Source: CAVSWN01 sp963770995 (GTDB lineage: Bacteria; Acidobacteriota; Vicinamibacteria; Vicinamibacterales; CAVVIG01). From it: a stretch of 64,000 nt of DNA. The notes under the pieces were generated by a model. That model did no database searches. It was not told where the DNA came from and saw only the letters and a program-made list of their open reading frames with translations. A program made the position numbers and the translations under genes. Shown piece after piece: positions 1-9,969 of this stretch (position 1 is the first letter of the stretch; the number at the start of each line of letters is the position of its first letter). The DNA lies in assembly GCA_963770995.1 (NCBI GenBank), contig CAVYRS010000001.1:2480001-2544000 (forward strand), in the 5' to 3' direction.

Positions 1-1
1 C

Positions 2-1936
2 TACTGCGACGAGCACGCGCTGGGCATCGAGGCGCGTCTCCGCCTGTTCCTCGACGTGCTGGAGGCGGTCGCCCACGCGCACGCCAACCTGATCGTGCAC
101 CGCGACCTCAAGCCGGCCAACGTGCTCGTCAGCGTCGACGGGCAGGTCAAGCTGCTCGACTTCGGCATTGCCAAGCTGCTCGAGGGCGATGCGCGACTGG
201 ACGGTCCGAACGCGGCCGAGACGAGCGCGCTCACCCGCGAGGGCGGCGCCGCGCTGACGCCGGAGTACGCGGCGCCGGAGCAGGTGACCGGCGGACAGGT
301 CACGACGGCGACCGACGTCTACGCGCTCGGCGTGCTGCTGTACGTGCTGCTCAGCGGCCAGCATCCCGCCGGCCCCGACGTCCGGTCGCCCGCCGACGCT
401 GGTGCGCGCCATCGTGGACGTCGAGCCGCGGCGCGTGTCCGACGCCGTGGTCGATCGATACGGAGACGACACGAGACGCTCACGCGTCATGCGGCCCAGT
501 GCGGCACGACGCCCGGCCGGCTGCGCCGGACGCTGCGCGGCGATCTCGACACCATCGTCGCCAAGGCGCTGAAGAAGAATGCAGCGGAGCGCTACGCCTC
601 GGTCACGGCGCTGGCCGACGATCTCCGCCGGTTCCTCAGGCACGAGCCGATCAGCGCGCGGCCGGACACGCTGCGGTATCGGACGGCCACGTTCGTGCGG
701 CGGCACGCGCGGGGCGTGGCGATGTCGGCCGCGGTCGTGCTGCTGCTCGGCGGCTTGACGGCGTTCTATACGAGCCGGCTCGCGACCGAGCGCGACCGCG
801 CGCAGCGGGAAGCCGCGAAGGCCGCCAAGGTGAGCGAGCTGCTGACGGGGCTGCTGACCGGCGCCGATCCGTATCGCGAATCGCGCGACGCCGGAAGAGC
901 CGACCGTCCGCGGCGCTGCTCGACGCGGGCGCCGAGCGGGTGCAGAAGGAGCTCGCCGGACAGCCCGAGCTGCAGGCCGAGATGCTGACGGTGATGGGAC
1001 GGACTCTATCGGCGGCTCGGCGTCTACGACAAGGCGCAGCCCCTGCTCGAACAGGCGCTCGCGATCGGACGTCCGGTCTTCGGGGCCGAGCACGTCCGGG
1101 TGGCGCAGACGCTGAACGACCTCGGCGTCCTGCTCGCGGAGAAGGGCGACTACGCGGCGGCGGAGCGGTAGCCTGGAACAGGCGCTCGCGATGCGGCGCA
1201 AGCTGCTCGGCCCGGAGCACGCCGACGTCGCCGTCACGCTCGTGGAGCTCGGACGCGTCTACCAGGATCAGGGATTCAACTGCGCGCGCCGAGCCGCTGC
1301 AGCGCGAAGCGCTGGCGATCCGGCGGAAGGTGCTCGGCGACGAGCACCGGGAAACAGCGGTCAGCTTGAGCGATCTCGCCTCGGTGCTGCGGCTGAATGG
1401 CGATCTCGCGGGCGCCGAGTCGCTCCTCCGGCAATGTCTGGAGATGAACCGGAAGACGCGCGGCGAGGATCACCGAACACCGGCTCGACCCTGCACGACC
1501 TGGCGCTGATCGCGGCGGCCAGGGGCGACTACGCGTCCGCCGAATCGCTGTTTCGCCAGGCGCTGGACGATCAGCCGCAAGACGCTCGGCGAGAGGCACC
1601 CGATCGTGGCGATGACGCTCAACAGCTCTCTCGCGCGTGCTGCGCGAACAGGGCGCGTACGACGAGGCGGCGTCCGCGCTGCAGGACGCGCTGAACATCG
1701 CGCGTCCCGCGCTCGGCAGCGAGCATCAACTGGTCGCGATCTACACGATCAATCTCGCGTCGGTGCAGCTGGCGCGCAAAGAGCCCGCCGCGGCCGAGGC
1801 GCTGCTCCGCGAGGCGTCTGCGGATCCGCCGGCTGTGCGCCCGGGATCGTGCCGAGCCGTCGCCGCACGTTCCCCGAAGACGACTGGAGCGTCGCCGCAA
1901 CCGAAGAGCCTGCTCGCAAAAGCCACAACGCACTAA
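2..1936 (+). CDS. Ser/Thr protein kinase with C-terminal TPR repeats (5'-truncated, frameshifted)
   Basis: The gene enters from the left edge. The reading frame from base 2 shows the second half of a Hanks-type kinase: the catalytic loop HRDLKPANV near base 100, DFG near 160, and the APE-type motif YAAPEQ near 270. A membrane-spanning stretch follows near 715-770, then at least six tetratricopeptide repeats of the kind LLEQAL..GPEH..VA.TL..LG. Many acidobacterial kinases have this layout, with a cytoplasmic kinase, one TM helix and TPRs used for partner binding. The coding sense jumps between all three forward frames (for example near 400, 885, 1010, 1170, 1285, 1475, 1580 and 1630), so at least eight small indels are needed. 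Either the gene is dead or this end of the contig has poor base accuracy; I favour the latter because every domain is still recognisable. Confidence 0.8.
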
Positions 1937-1988
1937 GCCTGTCGCCTTCCTCTCTCCAATTCCGATTTTTGAAGTAGGAGGAAGAGAG

Positions 1989-2581
1989 ATGAAGAAATCG
2001 ACATCAGCCGCGGCGTTCGCCGTGGCGCTCACGATGGCGCTGCCGCAATCCGCTCGCGCCGATCAAATCACACTGCCGCCGATGCCCGGAAACCTGCTGG
2101 TGGATGCGGGGCACCAGGCGTTTCACCTCGGTCACGCGTACGGTACGCAGAACTACATCTGTCTGCCGTCGACGACCGGCTTCAGCTGGATCCTGTACGG
2201 GCCGCAGGCGACGTTGTTCGACGAGGACGGCGAGCAGCAGATCACACACTTCCTCAGCCCCAACCCCGACGAGAACGGCGTGCCGCGCGCCACGTGGCAG
2301 CACTCGCGCGACACCAGCAGCGTCTGGGCATTCGCGATCGAGACGGCTCCCGCGCCCGACCCTGGTTCGATTCTCTGGCTGAAGCTTCAGGTGGTCGGAC
2401 AGCAGTGACCGGACCGACCGGAGGCGGCAAGCTGGCGCGGACGACGTTCATCCAGCGCGTGAACACCGCCGGAGGCGTCGCTCCCGCGGGATGCGCGGCA
2501 TCGACCGATGTTGGCAAGAAAGCCCTGGTTCCCTACACAACCGACTACATCTTCTACCGCGAGAAGAACCCCGGCACCTAA
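1989..2581 (+). CDS. secreted DUF3455 family protein (one frameshift)
   Basis: A signal peptide (MKKSTSAAAFAVALTMALPQ, then SARA) is followed by DUF3455 landmarks: an aromatic YICL strand, FSWILYGPQATLFDEDG, then WLKLQVV. The frame closes at 2408. The family's C-terminal hallmark, TTFIQRVNTAGGVAPAGC with a final DYIFYRE, continues in another frame to a stop at 2581. The two parts fit as one protein of about 197 residues split by an indel near 2405. DUF3455 proteins are secreted and of unknown function. A Shine-Dalgarno-like AGGAGGAAGAG lies 7-10 bases before the ATG. The stop is two bases from the stop of the convergent Ig-domain gene. Confidence 0.8.
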
Positions 2582-2583
2582 CC

Positions 2584-4325
2584 CTAGCGCCTGAAGACCG
2601 TGACGGACGCCGTCGCGGTCTTCGTTTGATCCGCGACAGACGTTGCACTGACCGTCACGACCGCGGGGTTCGGCACCGAGTTCGGCGCCTTGTAGACACC
2701 GGACGTGCTCACGGTGCCGACCGTGGAATTCCCGCCGGTGATGCCGTTCACCTTCCAGATCACGGCTGTGTTCGACGTGTTCTGCACCGTCGCGGTGAAT
2801 TGCCGCGTCTGCTTCACGCGAACGGTGGCGCTGGTCGGCGAGATCGTGATGCTGATCGCCGGCGGCGCCGTGACGTTGACGAAGAACGTGTTCGACGTTT
2901 CGCCGTCCGGCGTGTTCACGATGACGGGCACCGACGACTTGGCTGTCGGCGCGTTGCCGGTCGCCGTGAGCCTGGTCGACGACACGAAGCTCGTCGCGAG
3001 CGCCGCGCCGTCGAACGAGACGATGGAGCCTGCGATGAATCCGGCGCCGTTCACGGTCAGCGTGAAGGTGCCCGTCGGAACGGGCGATGGGCTGACCGAT
3101 GTGATGTTCGGCAGAGGAATGATGGTCACCGCGGCGGTGCCGGAGGAGGTCGGCGACGCGGTGCTCGTGGCCCGGACGGTCACGACGGCTGGATTCGGGA
3201 CGACCGACGGCGCGAGGTACTGACCGTTGCTGTCGATCTGCCCGACCACGGTGTTGCCGCCGGCGATTCCGTTGACGCTCCAGGTGACCGTATTCGCTGC
3301 GCCCGTGACGGTTGCCGTGAACGTTCGCGTCCGGCTCGCGCGCACGGACGCCGACGACGGGCTCACGCTCACCGTGACGCCGTTCTGGAGCGCGGCGCCG
3401 GAGTTCGGATCGATCATCAGCACGGTCGCGTCGACGGCTTCGAAGTTCGACCCGAGCAGCTGGCCGAGCGTGTGCAGGTTGTCGTCGTTCCAGCGCGGAT
3501 CGGGCTTACCGGAGATGTACCAGGCCGATCCGTTGTCGGCGAGCATGATGCCGTACTTCTTCATCGCGCGCAGAATGACCTGGACGTCGGCTGGATAACG
3601 TCGTGATGTTGAAGCTCGCCTTCAGCCGGAAGCGCTCGCCCATCCGCGGATACTGCGTGCCCGTCAGCGACGAGGCGTAGTGCCGCGCGGGCCACACGAA
3701 TGCGCGCCGCGTCTGCGGCACGGTGAAACGGATCGCGTGTTTGATCTCGCCGCTCAGCACCTCGTCGTAGGTGACCAGCCCCGGCATGATCGGCAGGCCC
3801 GCGGCGTCGGCCGACGTCCAGGTCGCCGGGCGCAAGCGCGTTCGATCGCAGGTCGAAGATCGCGCCTGAATCGGCGCTCCAGCTCGACGCTTGCGGAAAC
3901 GCGCGATAGAGCTCGTACAGGATGCAGTTGTCGACGTCGACGGCAATCGCATGCCGGTCGCCGGTCGCGGCGCTGCCGCCCTCGATCGGCGCGTTCAGCG
4001 GAATCGCGTACGGCCCGGGATCGCTCTCGTCCGCAGTAGCAGAAACGACGCCGGGTATTTCGTCTGCGTGCCGGGCACGGTGATGAACGGAATGCCAATC
4101 GGTCCGCCGTCCCACATGCCCGCGCCGAAGTCGGCATGGAAGCCGCGGCTGGCGCCGATCGTGTTCACCATGGTCGTCGGAATTGGAGAGCACGGGCAGC
4201 GTGTCCACCGGAGTGTTCCAGATGTTGTTGGCGGGCAGCACGGAACAGCCGCCGATCGTCTGCTGACCGTAGGCGTCGCTCGCGAATATGAGTCCAAAGA
4301 AAACGAGCGCTGTCGACCGTGTCAT
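2584..4325 (-). CDS. secreted protein with Ig-like and IPT/TIG repeats (frameshifted)
   Basis: The start at 4325 gives MTRSTALVFFGLIFASDAYG, a signal peptide. The N-terminal domain of about 270 residues (CSVLPANNIWNTPVDTLPV, ... AIAVDVDNCILYELYRAF) is a secreted domain I cannot name. The C-terminal 230 residues contain Big/Ig-like modules (VTVSVSPSSASVRASRTRTF; a second with ITISPTSATVRVKQTRQF) around an IPT/TIG-like module (ITSVSPSPVPTGTFTLTVNG). Frame changes near 4180, 4050, 3830 and 3590 break the ORF while both halves remain recognisable. A surface or extracellular adhesion or binding role is an inference from the domain types. It ends two bases from the DUF3455 stop. Confidence 0.7.
2593..2623 (+). 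terminator. hairpin terminator of the DUF3455 gene, inside the end of the convergent gene
   Basis: GAAGACCG-T-GACGG then ACG then CCGTC-G-CGGTCTTC forms a stem of 13 Watson-Crick pairs plus one G-U, with a 3-base loop, followed by GTTTG. It starts 11 bases after the DUF3455 stop and lies in the last codons of the opposing Ig-domain gene, so it may limit read-through where the two genes converge. The T-tract is short, so termination strength is uncertain. Confidence 0.5.
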
Positions 4326-4479
4326 CGAACACTCCTGAGTGTGCAGGGTGGTGCAGGACCGAATTTCGGGCGCAACAGTTGTGCCGTTGCGGGTTCGCTC
4401 AGAGACGAACCGTCTGCGAACGCGGACGCTCTCCAGCGCCCTACAGGTTCGGCGTGGAGATTACGAAGTTGTGGCGACC

Positions 4480-4511
4480 AGGAGCGTGTCTGCGTAATGG
4501 AACACGCTCCT
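4480..4511 (+). repeat. stem-loop abutting the left end of the insertion-sequence pair
   Basis: AGGAGCGTGT (4480-4489) pairs perfectly with ACACGCTCCT (4502-4511) around a 12-base loop containing GTAATG. It sits directly outside the first insertion sequence. A matching stem-loop with different stem bases but the same GTAATG loop and AGGAG/CTCCT base lies outside the other end (7823-7861). The rest of 4326-4607 has no gene; it holds the upstream region of the Ig-domain gene and the insertion-sequence end. Confidence 0.7.
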
Positions 4512-4513
4512 AG

Positions 4514-6172
4514 CTACTTTCCGGTGAAGAAATGACCGCTCAGCGAGCTGTTCTGGCCCGATTGCGCGGCCGGCTCGCTGACCGATCGTTTCATTTCTCT
4601 CGTTTCTCTATGCGGTGGTCCGCGCATGTGCGAAGGTCGCGATGTTCATCAGATTGTCCGCAATCACACCGAAGCCGACCCAACGGTGCATCCCGTCGAC
4701 GCCATGATAGCGACAGCGGCGCAAGCCATGACGCCGTTTGAGCGCACTGATGCGACCTTCGCACCCAACGCGCCAACGTTGACCGCGACGGAACCAATGT
4801 TGGCGCTCATAGGCACGCCGCGCGGGCGACTTGGGGCCACGACGCGGCAAAATCACGCGTCGGACACCGCGGTCCGTGGCGGCCTGTTCGTTAGCCGCCG
4901 AGCTGAAGCCGCGATCACCCGCGGCCAGATCCGGTGCGCGGCCGAAGATCGCCCGATGGCGAACCAATGCCGGCGTCCACAGGGTGACGTCGGCCGGCCG
5001 CGCGGCATGGACCTCGTAGGCGGTCACGATCTGATGTTCGGCTTCTTGAATGGTCACCAGGTTCCCGAACTCGGTCGGTTTCGAGATCTTGCCTTTGCGG
5101 ATTGTCGCGGTGTGCGGTTCGAAGAGGCTCAGGACTTTGTTGGGGACGTGCGTATCGCCGCCCAGCACCCGGGCGCGTGTTTGCGCGAGCACCCGCTGCA
5201 CCAAGGGGCGCATCTGCCGCAGCTGGTCCTGGGCGCGTTGAAGGATGGGGTGCGTCGTCGCGCCTGCGGTGCGGAGGCGTTGCCGCAGTCGGCGGACCAT
5301 CGTCGCCGCCTCTCGCTGGACCGCGCGGGCCGTCGCCATCAGCGTGCGATAGCTCTGCACCAAGGCCGTCCGCGTCTTGGGCGATCGCGCTTGATACCCG
5401 ATGATCAGTACGCGCCGAGTCACGCTCCGCAGCCGATTGCGAATCTGTCCAGGCTGATCGCCCAACGCCGTACTGGCCCGTTGCATCGTGCGGGTCAGCA
5501 CGCGCACGCCGTCCTGCAACAGCGTGCTGTCGGTTGGATGGTGCACATTGGTTTCTACGACCGTGGTATCGATGCGAAATCGGCGGCCGTGCGTCACCCC
5601 CGCACGCTTGGCGACTTCCACGACTTGCCGATGCAGCTGCTCGATGACCTCCGGGCCGAGCGCGCGTGCGATCTTCAGGATCGTCTTCGCGTCGGGCACC
5701 TCGCCGGCATCAATGCGCGTAAACATCCGATACACCAGATTGGCGCGCACCTCACGCTCCAGGTCGTCGTAGCTCCAGTCGAACAGATGCTTCAGCATCA
5801 GCATCCGGATCACGACCTCCGCCGGCGTCCCGAGCCGCCCGCGGCGCCGGCTTTGCGGCCACCGCGCCTCGAGGCCTTGCGCAACGACCTCGATCACAGC
5901 CTCGTCCTCGAGCAGCGTGTCGATCTTGCGCAACCAGTCGGGCCACAATTTGTGCCCATCGGGCAACAGAACTTCGAACAGACTTCGCTCGCGCTGTCGG
6001 CGCTGAACCATGCCCGCTCCTTTGGTCAGTCATCGTGCGCGGGCAGTGCTAGTACAGTCAGATCGATCGTCGCAATCGCAGAATCGGCAAAATCGACCGT
6101 TTGGTCACGGCCGGCCGTCGGTCATCGGTACCAGTCAGCAACTTACGCGGTCATTTCTTCACCGCGAAGTAG
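4514..6172 (-). mobile_element. insertion sequence, copy 1 (1.66 kb)
   Basis: The terminal inverted repeats are CTACTTTCCGGTGAAGAAAT at 4514 and CTACTTCGCGGTGAAGAAAT read backwards from 6172, both continuing into GACCGC. They enclose one intact transposase gene. The element abuts copy 2 with no base between (…GTAG|CTAC…, 6172/6173). CTAG occurs just outside the pair on both sides (4510-4513 and 7823-7826), which fits a 4-bp target duplication around the pair as a unit. Confidence 0.85.
4608..6011 (-). CDS. DDE transposase, IS5/ISNCY-like
   Basis: This is an intact 467-residue transposase starting MVQRRQRERSLFEVLLPDG. It carries an N-terminal DNA-binding region (LMLKHLFDWSYDDLEREVRA) and catalytic residues: a first Asp in RFRIDTTVVETNVHHPTDS, a second in DLAAGDRGFSS, and a Glu in GCEGRISALKRRHGLRRC. 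The central arginine-rich region (about 190-300) is typical of proteins annotated as ISNCY-family transposases. It transposes its own element by cut-and-paste DDE chemistry. It reads away from copy 2, and the two starts lie 310 bases apart. The family assignment within the IS4/IS5 superfamily is from memory of motifs and is less sure than the DDE call. Confidence 0.85.
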   Translation of the reverse strand: MVQRRQRERSLFEVLLPDGHKLWPDWLRKIDTLLEDEAVIEVVAQGLEARWPQSRRRGRLGTPAEVVIRMLMLKHLFDWSYDDLEREVRANLVYRMFTRIDAGEVPDAKTILKIARALGPEVIEQLHRQVVEVAKRAGVTHGRRFRIDTTVVETNVHHPTDSTLLQDGVRVLTRTMQRASTALGDQPGQIRNRLRSVTRRVLIIGYQARSPKTRTALVQSYRTLMATARAVQREAATMVRRLRQRLRTAGATTHPILQRAQDQLRQMRPLVQRVLAQTRARVLGGDTHVPNKVLSLFEPHTATIRKGKISKPTEFGNLVTIQEAEHQIVTAYEVHAARPADVTLWTPALVRHRAIFGRAPDLAAGDRGFSSAANEQAATDRGVRRVILPRRGPKSPARRAYERQHWFRRGQRWRVGCEGRISALKRRHGLRRCRYHGVDGMHRWVGFGVIADNLMNIATFAHARTTA

Positions 6173-7822
6173 CTACTTCTCAGTGAAGAAATGACCGCTT
6201 AAGTCGCTGGCTGGTACAGAGAGCCGGCGGCCGGCGGCGACCAAACGGTCGATTCTACGATTGCGACGATCGATCTCGACGTACTACACTGCCCGCGCGT
6301 GATGCATCAAAGGAGCGGGCATGGTTCAGCGCCGACAACGCGAGCGGAGTCTGTTCGAGGTCCTCTTGCCCGACGGTCACAAGCTGTGGCCCGACTGGTT
6401 GCGCAAGATCGACACATTGCTCGAGGACGACGCCGTGATTGAGGTCGTCGCGCACGCACTCGAAGCGCGCTGGCCGCAGAGCCGGCGCCGCGGCGGCTCG
6501 GGACGCCGGCCGAGGTCGTGATGCGGATGTTGATCTTGAAGCATCTGTTCGACTGGAGCTACGACGACTTGGAACGCGAGGTGCGCGCGAATCTGGTCTA
6601 TCGGATGTTCACGCGCATCGATGCCGGCGACGTGCCGGACGCCAAGACGATCCTGAAGATCGCGCGAGCGCTGGGACCCGACGTCATCGCGCAGCTGCAT
6701 CGCCAGGTGGTCGAGGTCGCGAAGCGTGCCGGGGTCACGCACGGTCGGCGATTTCGCGTCGACACCACGGTCGTAGAAACGAACGTCCACTATCCGACCG
6801 ACAGCACGTTGTTGCAGGACGGCGTGCGCATCCTCACCCGCACCTTGCAACGCGCGAGTACGGCGTTGGGTGATCGCGCTGGGCGGATTCGCAATCGGCT
6901 GCGGAGTGTGACCCGGCGCGTCCTGATCATCGGGTACGAAGCGCGATCGCCCAAGACACGGGACGCCATGGTCAAGAGTTATCGAACGCTGATGGCGACC
7001 ACACGCGCCGTGCTGCGTGACACGGCCACGATGGTTCGACGGTTGGGCCAACGGATGCGGACGGCCAGCCCGCGGGTCCACCCGATCCTGCAGCGCGCAC
7101 AGGATCGACTGCAGGAGATGCGGCCACTCGTGCAGCGTGTCGTCGACCAAACGCGGGCACGCCTCCTGGGCGGCGACACCCACGTCCCCGACAAACTCCT
7201 CAGCCTCTTCGAGCGACACACCGTGACGATTCGCAAAGGCAAGATCTCGAAACCGAATGAGTTCGGGACCCTGGTGACCATTCAAGAGGCGGAACATCAG
7301 ATCGTGACGGCCTATCGAGATTCTTGCGGCGCGGCCGGCCGACGTCACGTTGTGGACCCCGGCGTTGGATCGGCATCAGGCGATCTTCGGCCGCGCGCCA
7401 GATCTCGCCGCGGGCGACCGCGGCTTCAGCTCGGCCACCAACGAGCAGGCGGCCGTTGACCGCGGCGTCCGACGCGTGGTCTTGCCGCGGCGCGGCCCCA
7501 AGTCGCCGGCGCGACGCGCCTATGAACGTCAACGCTGGTTCCGTCGCGGCCAACGCTGGCGCGTCGGGTGCGAAGGCCGCATCAGTGTGCTCAAACGTCG
7601 ACACGGCCTGCGCCGCTGTCGCTACCATGGCGTCGACGGCATGCACCGATGGGTCGGGTTCGGCGTCATCGCTGACAATCTGATGAACATCGCGACGTTT
7701 ACCAACGCGAGGGCGACTGCATAGAGAAACGGGAAGAAATGAAACGATCGGTCAGAGAACCGGCCGCGGGATCGCGGACATTAACAGCTCGCTTGTGCGG
7801 TCATTTCTTCACCGGAAAGTAG
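6173..7822 (+). mobile_element. insertion sequence, copy 2 (1.65 kb), inverted relative to copy 1
   Basis: The ends are CTACTTCTCAGTGAAGAAAT at 6173 and CTACTTTCCGGTGAAGAAAT read backwards from 7822. It has the same architecture as copy 1 but is clearly diverged at DNA level (many silent differences in the first 100 coding bases) and protein level. It is therefore an independent relative and not a fresh duplicate. It is joined head to head with copy 1. Confidence 0.85.
6321..7724 (+). pseudogene. DDE transposase of copy 2, two frameshifts
   Basis: This is the same family as the copy 1 enzyme: MVQRRQRERSLFEVLLPDG at the start and a C-terminus with GCEGRISVLKRRHGLRRC. Compared with copy 1, one G is missing from a GGG run near 6491, and one base is inserted near 7313 (CCTATCGAG where copy 1 has CCTACGAG). 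These split the frame at 6521 and near 7320. All DDE residues are present across the pieces. The element would need a transposase in trans, such as copy 1, to move unless the indels are sequence errors. Confidence 0.85.
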
Positions 7823-7861
7823 CTAGGAGTTCGTTCAGGCATTACTCGGACGAACTCCTAG
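7823..7861 (-). repeat. stem-loop abutting the right end of the insertion-sequence pair
   Basis: CTAGGAGTTCGT (7823-7834) and ACGAACTCCTAG (7850-7861) form a perfect 12-bp stem around a 15-base loop. Read on the minus strand the loop contains GTAATG, as in the stem-loop at 4480-4511, and it sits in the same orientation relative to its insertion-sequence end. The upper stem differs (GTTCGT against GCGTGT) with both arms changed together. Confidence 0.7.
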
Positions 7862-7894
7862 AGTGCCGCAACTTGGACGCAGGATCAAACTCGA

Positions 7895-9611
7895 CTATTT
7901 GCGGCCGATCGCGAACAGCGTTCGCGACGAGCGGACGTACATCACGCCGTCGGACAGCGCCGGCGTCGCCATGAGCGGCTCGCCCATCGAGTTCGTCGCG
8001 ATGTGCTTGAACGTCGGGCCGGCCGACACGACGAGCATCTCGCCGTCCTCGTTCGACAGATAGATCTTGCCGTCCGCGGCGACCGGCGACGCGCTGTAGC
8101 CGCTGCCGATTTCCGGCAGGCGCTGCCGATAGATTTCGTCGCCGGTCTTCAGGTTGTAGGCGTCGAACACGCCGTTGTTGGCGAGCACGTAGAGCAGGCC
8201 GCCGTAGATCGAGCGGCGTCGGCATGTAGGGACCGCGGCCGGTGCGGCTCCAGACGATCGACTGACTGCGCGTCTCGCCGTCCGCGCAGCGTGAGGTCGC
8301 CGCGAGCGCCGGGCCGGATGACGAAGATCGGCCGCTCGGGCGCGCGGCCGCTGGCGACGACGAACAGATCGTCGGCCGCGATCGGCGTCGGCGCCGTGAT
8401 CTTCGAGCTGCGCCCGAGCTTCCACAGCTCCTTGCCGGTGCGCGGGTCGTAGCCGCGGATGAAGTTCGACGCGTTGGTCACGAGCTCCGGTCCGGCCGAC
8501 GTCATCGCCACCGTCGGCGTGCCCCACGACGGCAGCTCGTCGCGTTCGGTCTTCCACACGGTCTCGCCGGTGTCGGCGTTGAGCGCGAGCACGAACGAAT
8601 CGGCCTGCGTGTCGACACTGCAGGATCACGAGACCGTTCCAGATGATCGGCGAGCTCGCCGGACCCCACTCGAACGTCGGAATGTCGTACGCGCCCATGT
8701 CGACGCGGCCGAGATCGACCTTCCATCGCAGACGTGCCGTCGAGATCGTAGGCGTAGACGCCCTGCGATCCGAACCACGCGACGACGATGCGTCCGTCGG
8801 TGGCGGGACTCGCGCTCGCGTAGGTCGACTTGATGTGCCGCTTGTTGAGCGGCTCGCCCTCGTGGGCCACGCGCTCCCACAGCGTCTTTCCCGTGCGCTT
8901 GTCGATCGCGTAGATCATCCAGCGCTGGCGCGATCGATCGTCCGAGGCGTCGCCGTCGCCGTACAGGCCAGGACGGAAGGTCGCGTTCGGTCTGCTGCTG
9001 ATCGCGGTGGTGACGAAGATGCGATCGCCCCAGACGATCGGGACTCGAGTGCGCGAGGCCGGGAATCGGCGTGCGCCACAGGATGTTCTCGCCGGTCGTG
9101 ACGTTCCAGGTGTCGGGCAGCCTCTGCTTCTCGGCGATGCCCGACGCCTGTGGTCCGCGGAATGACGGCCAGCTGCCGGCGCCGTCGCCGGCCTTCGCCC
9201 GCAGCGGCGTCCGGTCGGCGACCGTGCGCTCGATTCGGCGAACCGGCGACGACCTTGGCCTCGCCGGCCGGCCGCCACGTGCTGCGATCGAGAATCATCC
9301 GCCGCGGCTCGCAGTCGTCGGACAACGAGGTCGAACGTGAGCCGGCGATCGTCCACGCGAAACCGATAGCGGCCAGGCCCGTGCAGCCGTCGGGGCCGTT
9401 CGGCGCGAGCAGCTCGATCTCTCCCACCGTCGGCCTTCCAGGTTCCCTTGAAGGCCGGCCAGCCTTCGCCTTCGAGCGTGAACGTCCCGTCTGCGGCGAA
9501 CGCGGCGATGAATCCTCCGAAAGACAGCGGACCTGCGGGAAGCGGCGACGCGGGCTGCAGCGCGCTCGCAGCGAGAACCGACGCGCACACGATCCATTTC
9601 AGCATCGTCAA
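7895..9611 (-). CDS. secreted PQQ-like beta-propeller protein (frameshifted)
   Basis: The start at 9611 gives a signal peptide (MTMLKWIVCASVLAASALQP). A lipocalin-like or unknown segment follows (AADGTFTLEGEGWPAFKGTW), then a PQQ/BamB-type propeller: DRIFVTTA, IYAIDKRTGKTLWERVAHEG, ASPATDGRIVVAWFGSQGVY, LALNADTGETVWKTERDELP, YDPRTGKELWKLGRSSKI, and a last blade ALSDGVMYVRSSRTLFAIGR. The pieces lie in three frames with breaks near 9430, 9245, 9045, 8725, 8620 and 8225. Members are exported propellers, sometimes binding PQQ in dehydrogenases. No enzyme signature is visible, so the role is unknown. The right-hand stem-loop of the insertion-sequence pair lies 34 bases past its stop. Confidence 0.75.
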
Positions 9612-9850
9612 CCTACATGCACCCGCGGACGGCGGTGCGGATTGGGCTCGGATTTGCGAAGCACCTCGCGCGTGACGGGCGCGGTGTCGCCCTCACCGAA
9701 CGCGAGGCACATCACCTTCCACCATGACGCCGTATGGCTTGGCCGAACGTGGGGGCCGATCGGCGCCTCGTAGCCCTTGTACATCCAGTCGTGGACGCGG
9801 CGCTTCAAAAAGGAGCGTTCGACTGTCGTCTCCGGGCTGGCGTTGACCAC
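9608..9850 (-). pseudogene. remnant of an APC-family permease (N- and C-terminal ends only)
   Basis: This 80-residue ORF with a GTG start reads HDWMYKGYEAPIGPHVRPSH then SWWKVMCL, which resembles the N-terminus of acidobacterial amino-acid/APC permeases (normally followed by TGVDYFSTLGYQPG). It then jumps directly to GEGDTAPVTREVLRK and RRPRVHVG, which looks like the far C-terminal tail of the same proteins. About 500 residues, all TM helices, would be missing by an in-frame deletion. It overlaps the start of the propeller gene by four bases. The N-terminal match is from memory and fairly strong; the C-terminal assignment is weaker. Confidence 0.45.
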
Positions 9851-9923
9851 GTCCGGAATCTACCACAGCCGATTTGGTAGACAGGCCCTCCGGACCAGGG
9901 GCTTGACGCGGCGTGCATGCGTG

Positions 9924-9948
9924 GTGCATATATGTGTGGCACATGCAC
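9924..9948 (+). promoter_or_regulatory. inverted repeats in front of padR 1
   Basis: Two nested dyads lie 22-46 bases before the PadR start: GTGCAT (9924-9929) with ATGCAC (9943-9948), and ATGTG-TGG-CACAT (9932-9944). PadR proteins are winged-helix dimers that usually bind dyads at their own promoters, so this is the likely autoregulatory operator. The preceding stretch 9851-9923 holds no gene. Confidence 0.5.
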
Positions 9949-9969
9949 GGCGTGGATTGACGAGGACTC

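Noticed and set aside
2..1936. Programmed frameshifting in the kinase-TPR gene
   Set aside because: At least eight shifts without slippery sites are needed; sequence error or decay explains them better.
4514..7822. A composite transposon carrying cargo between two insertion-sequence copies
   Set aside because: The copies abut directly; there is no cargo between them.
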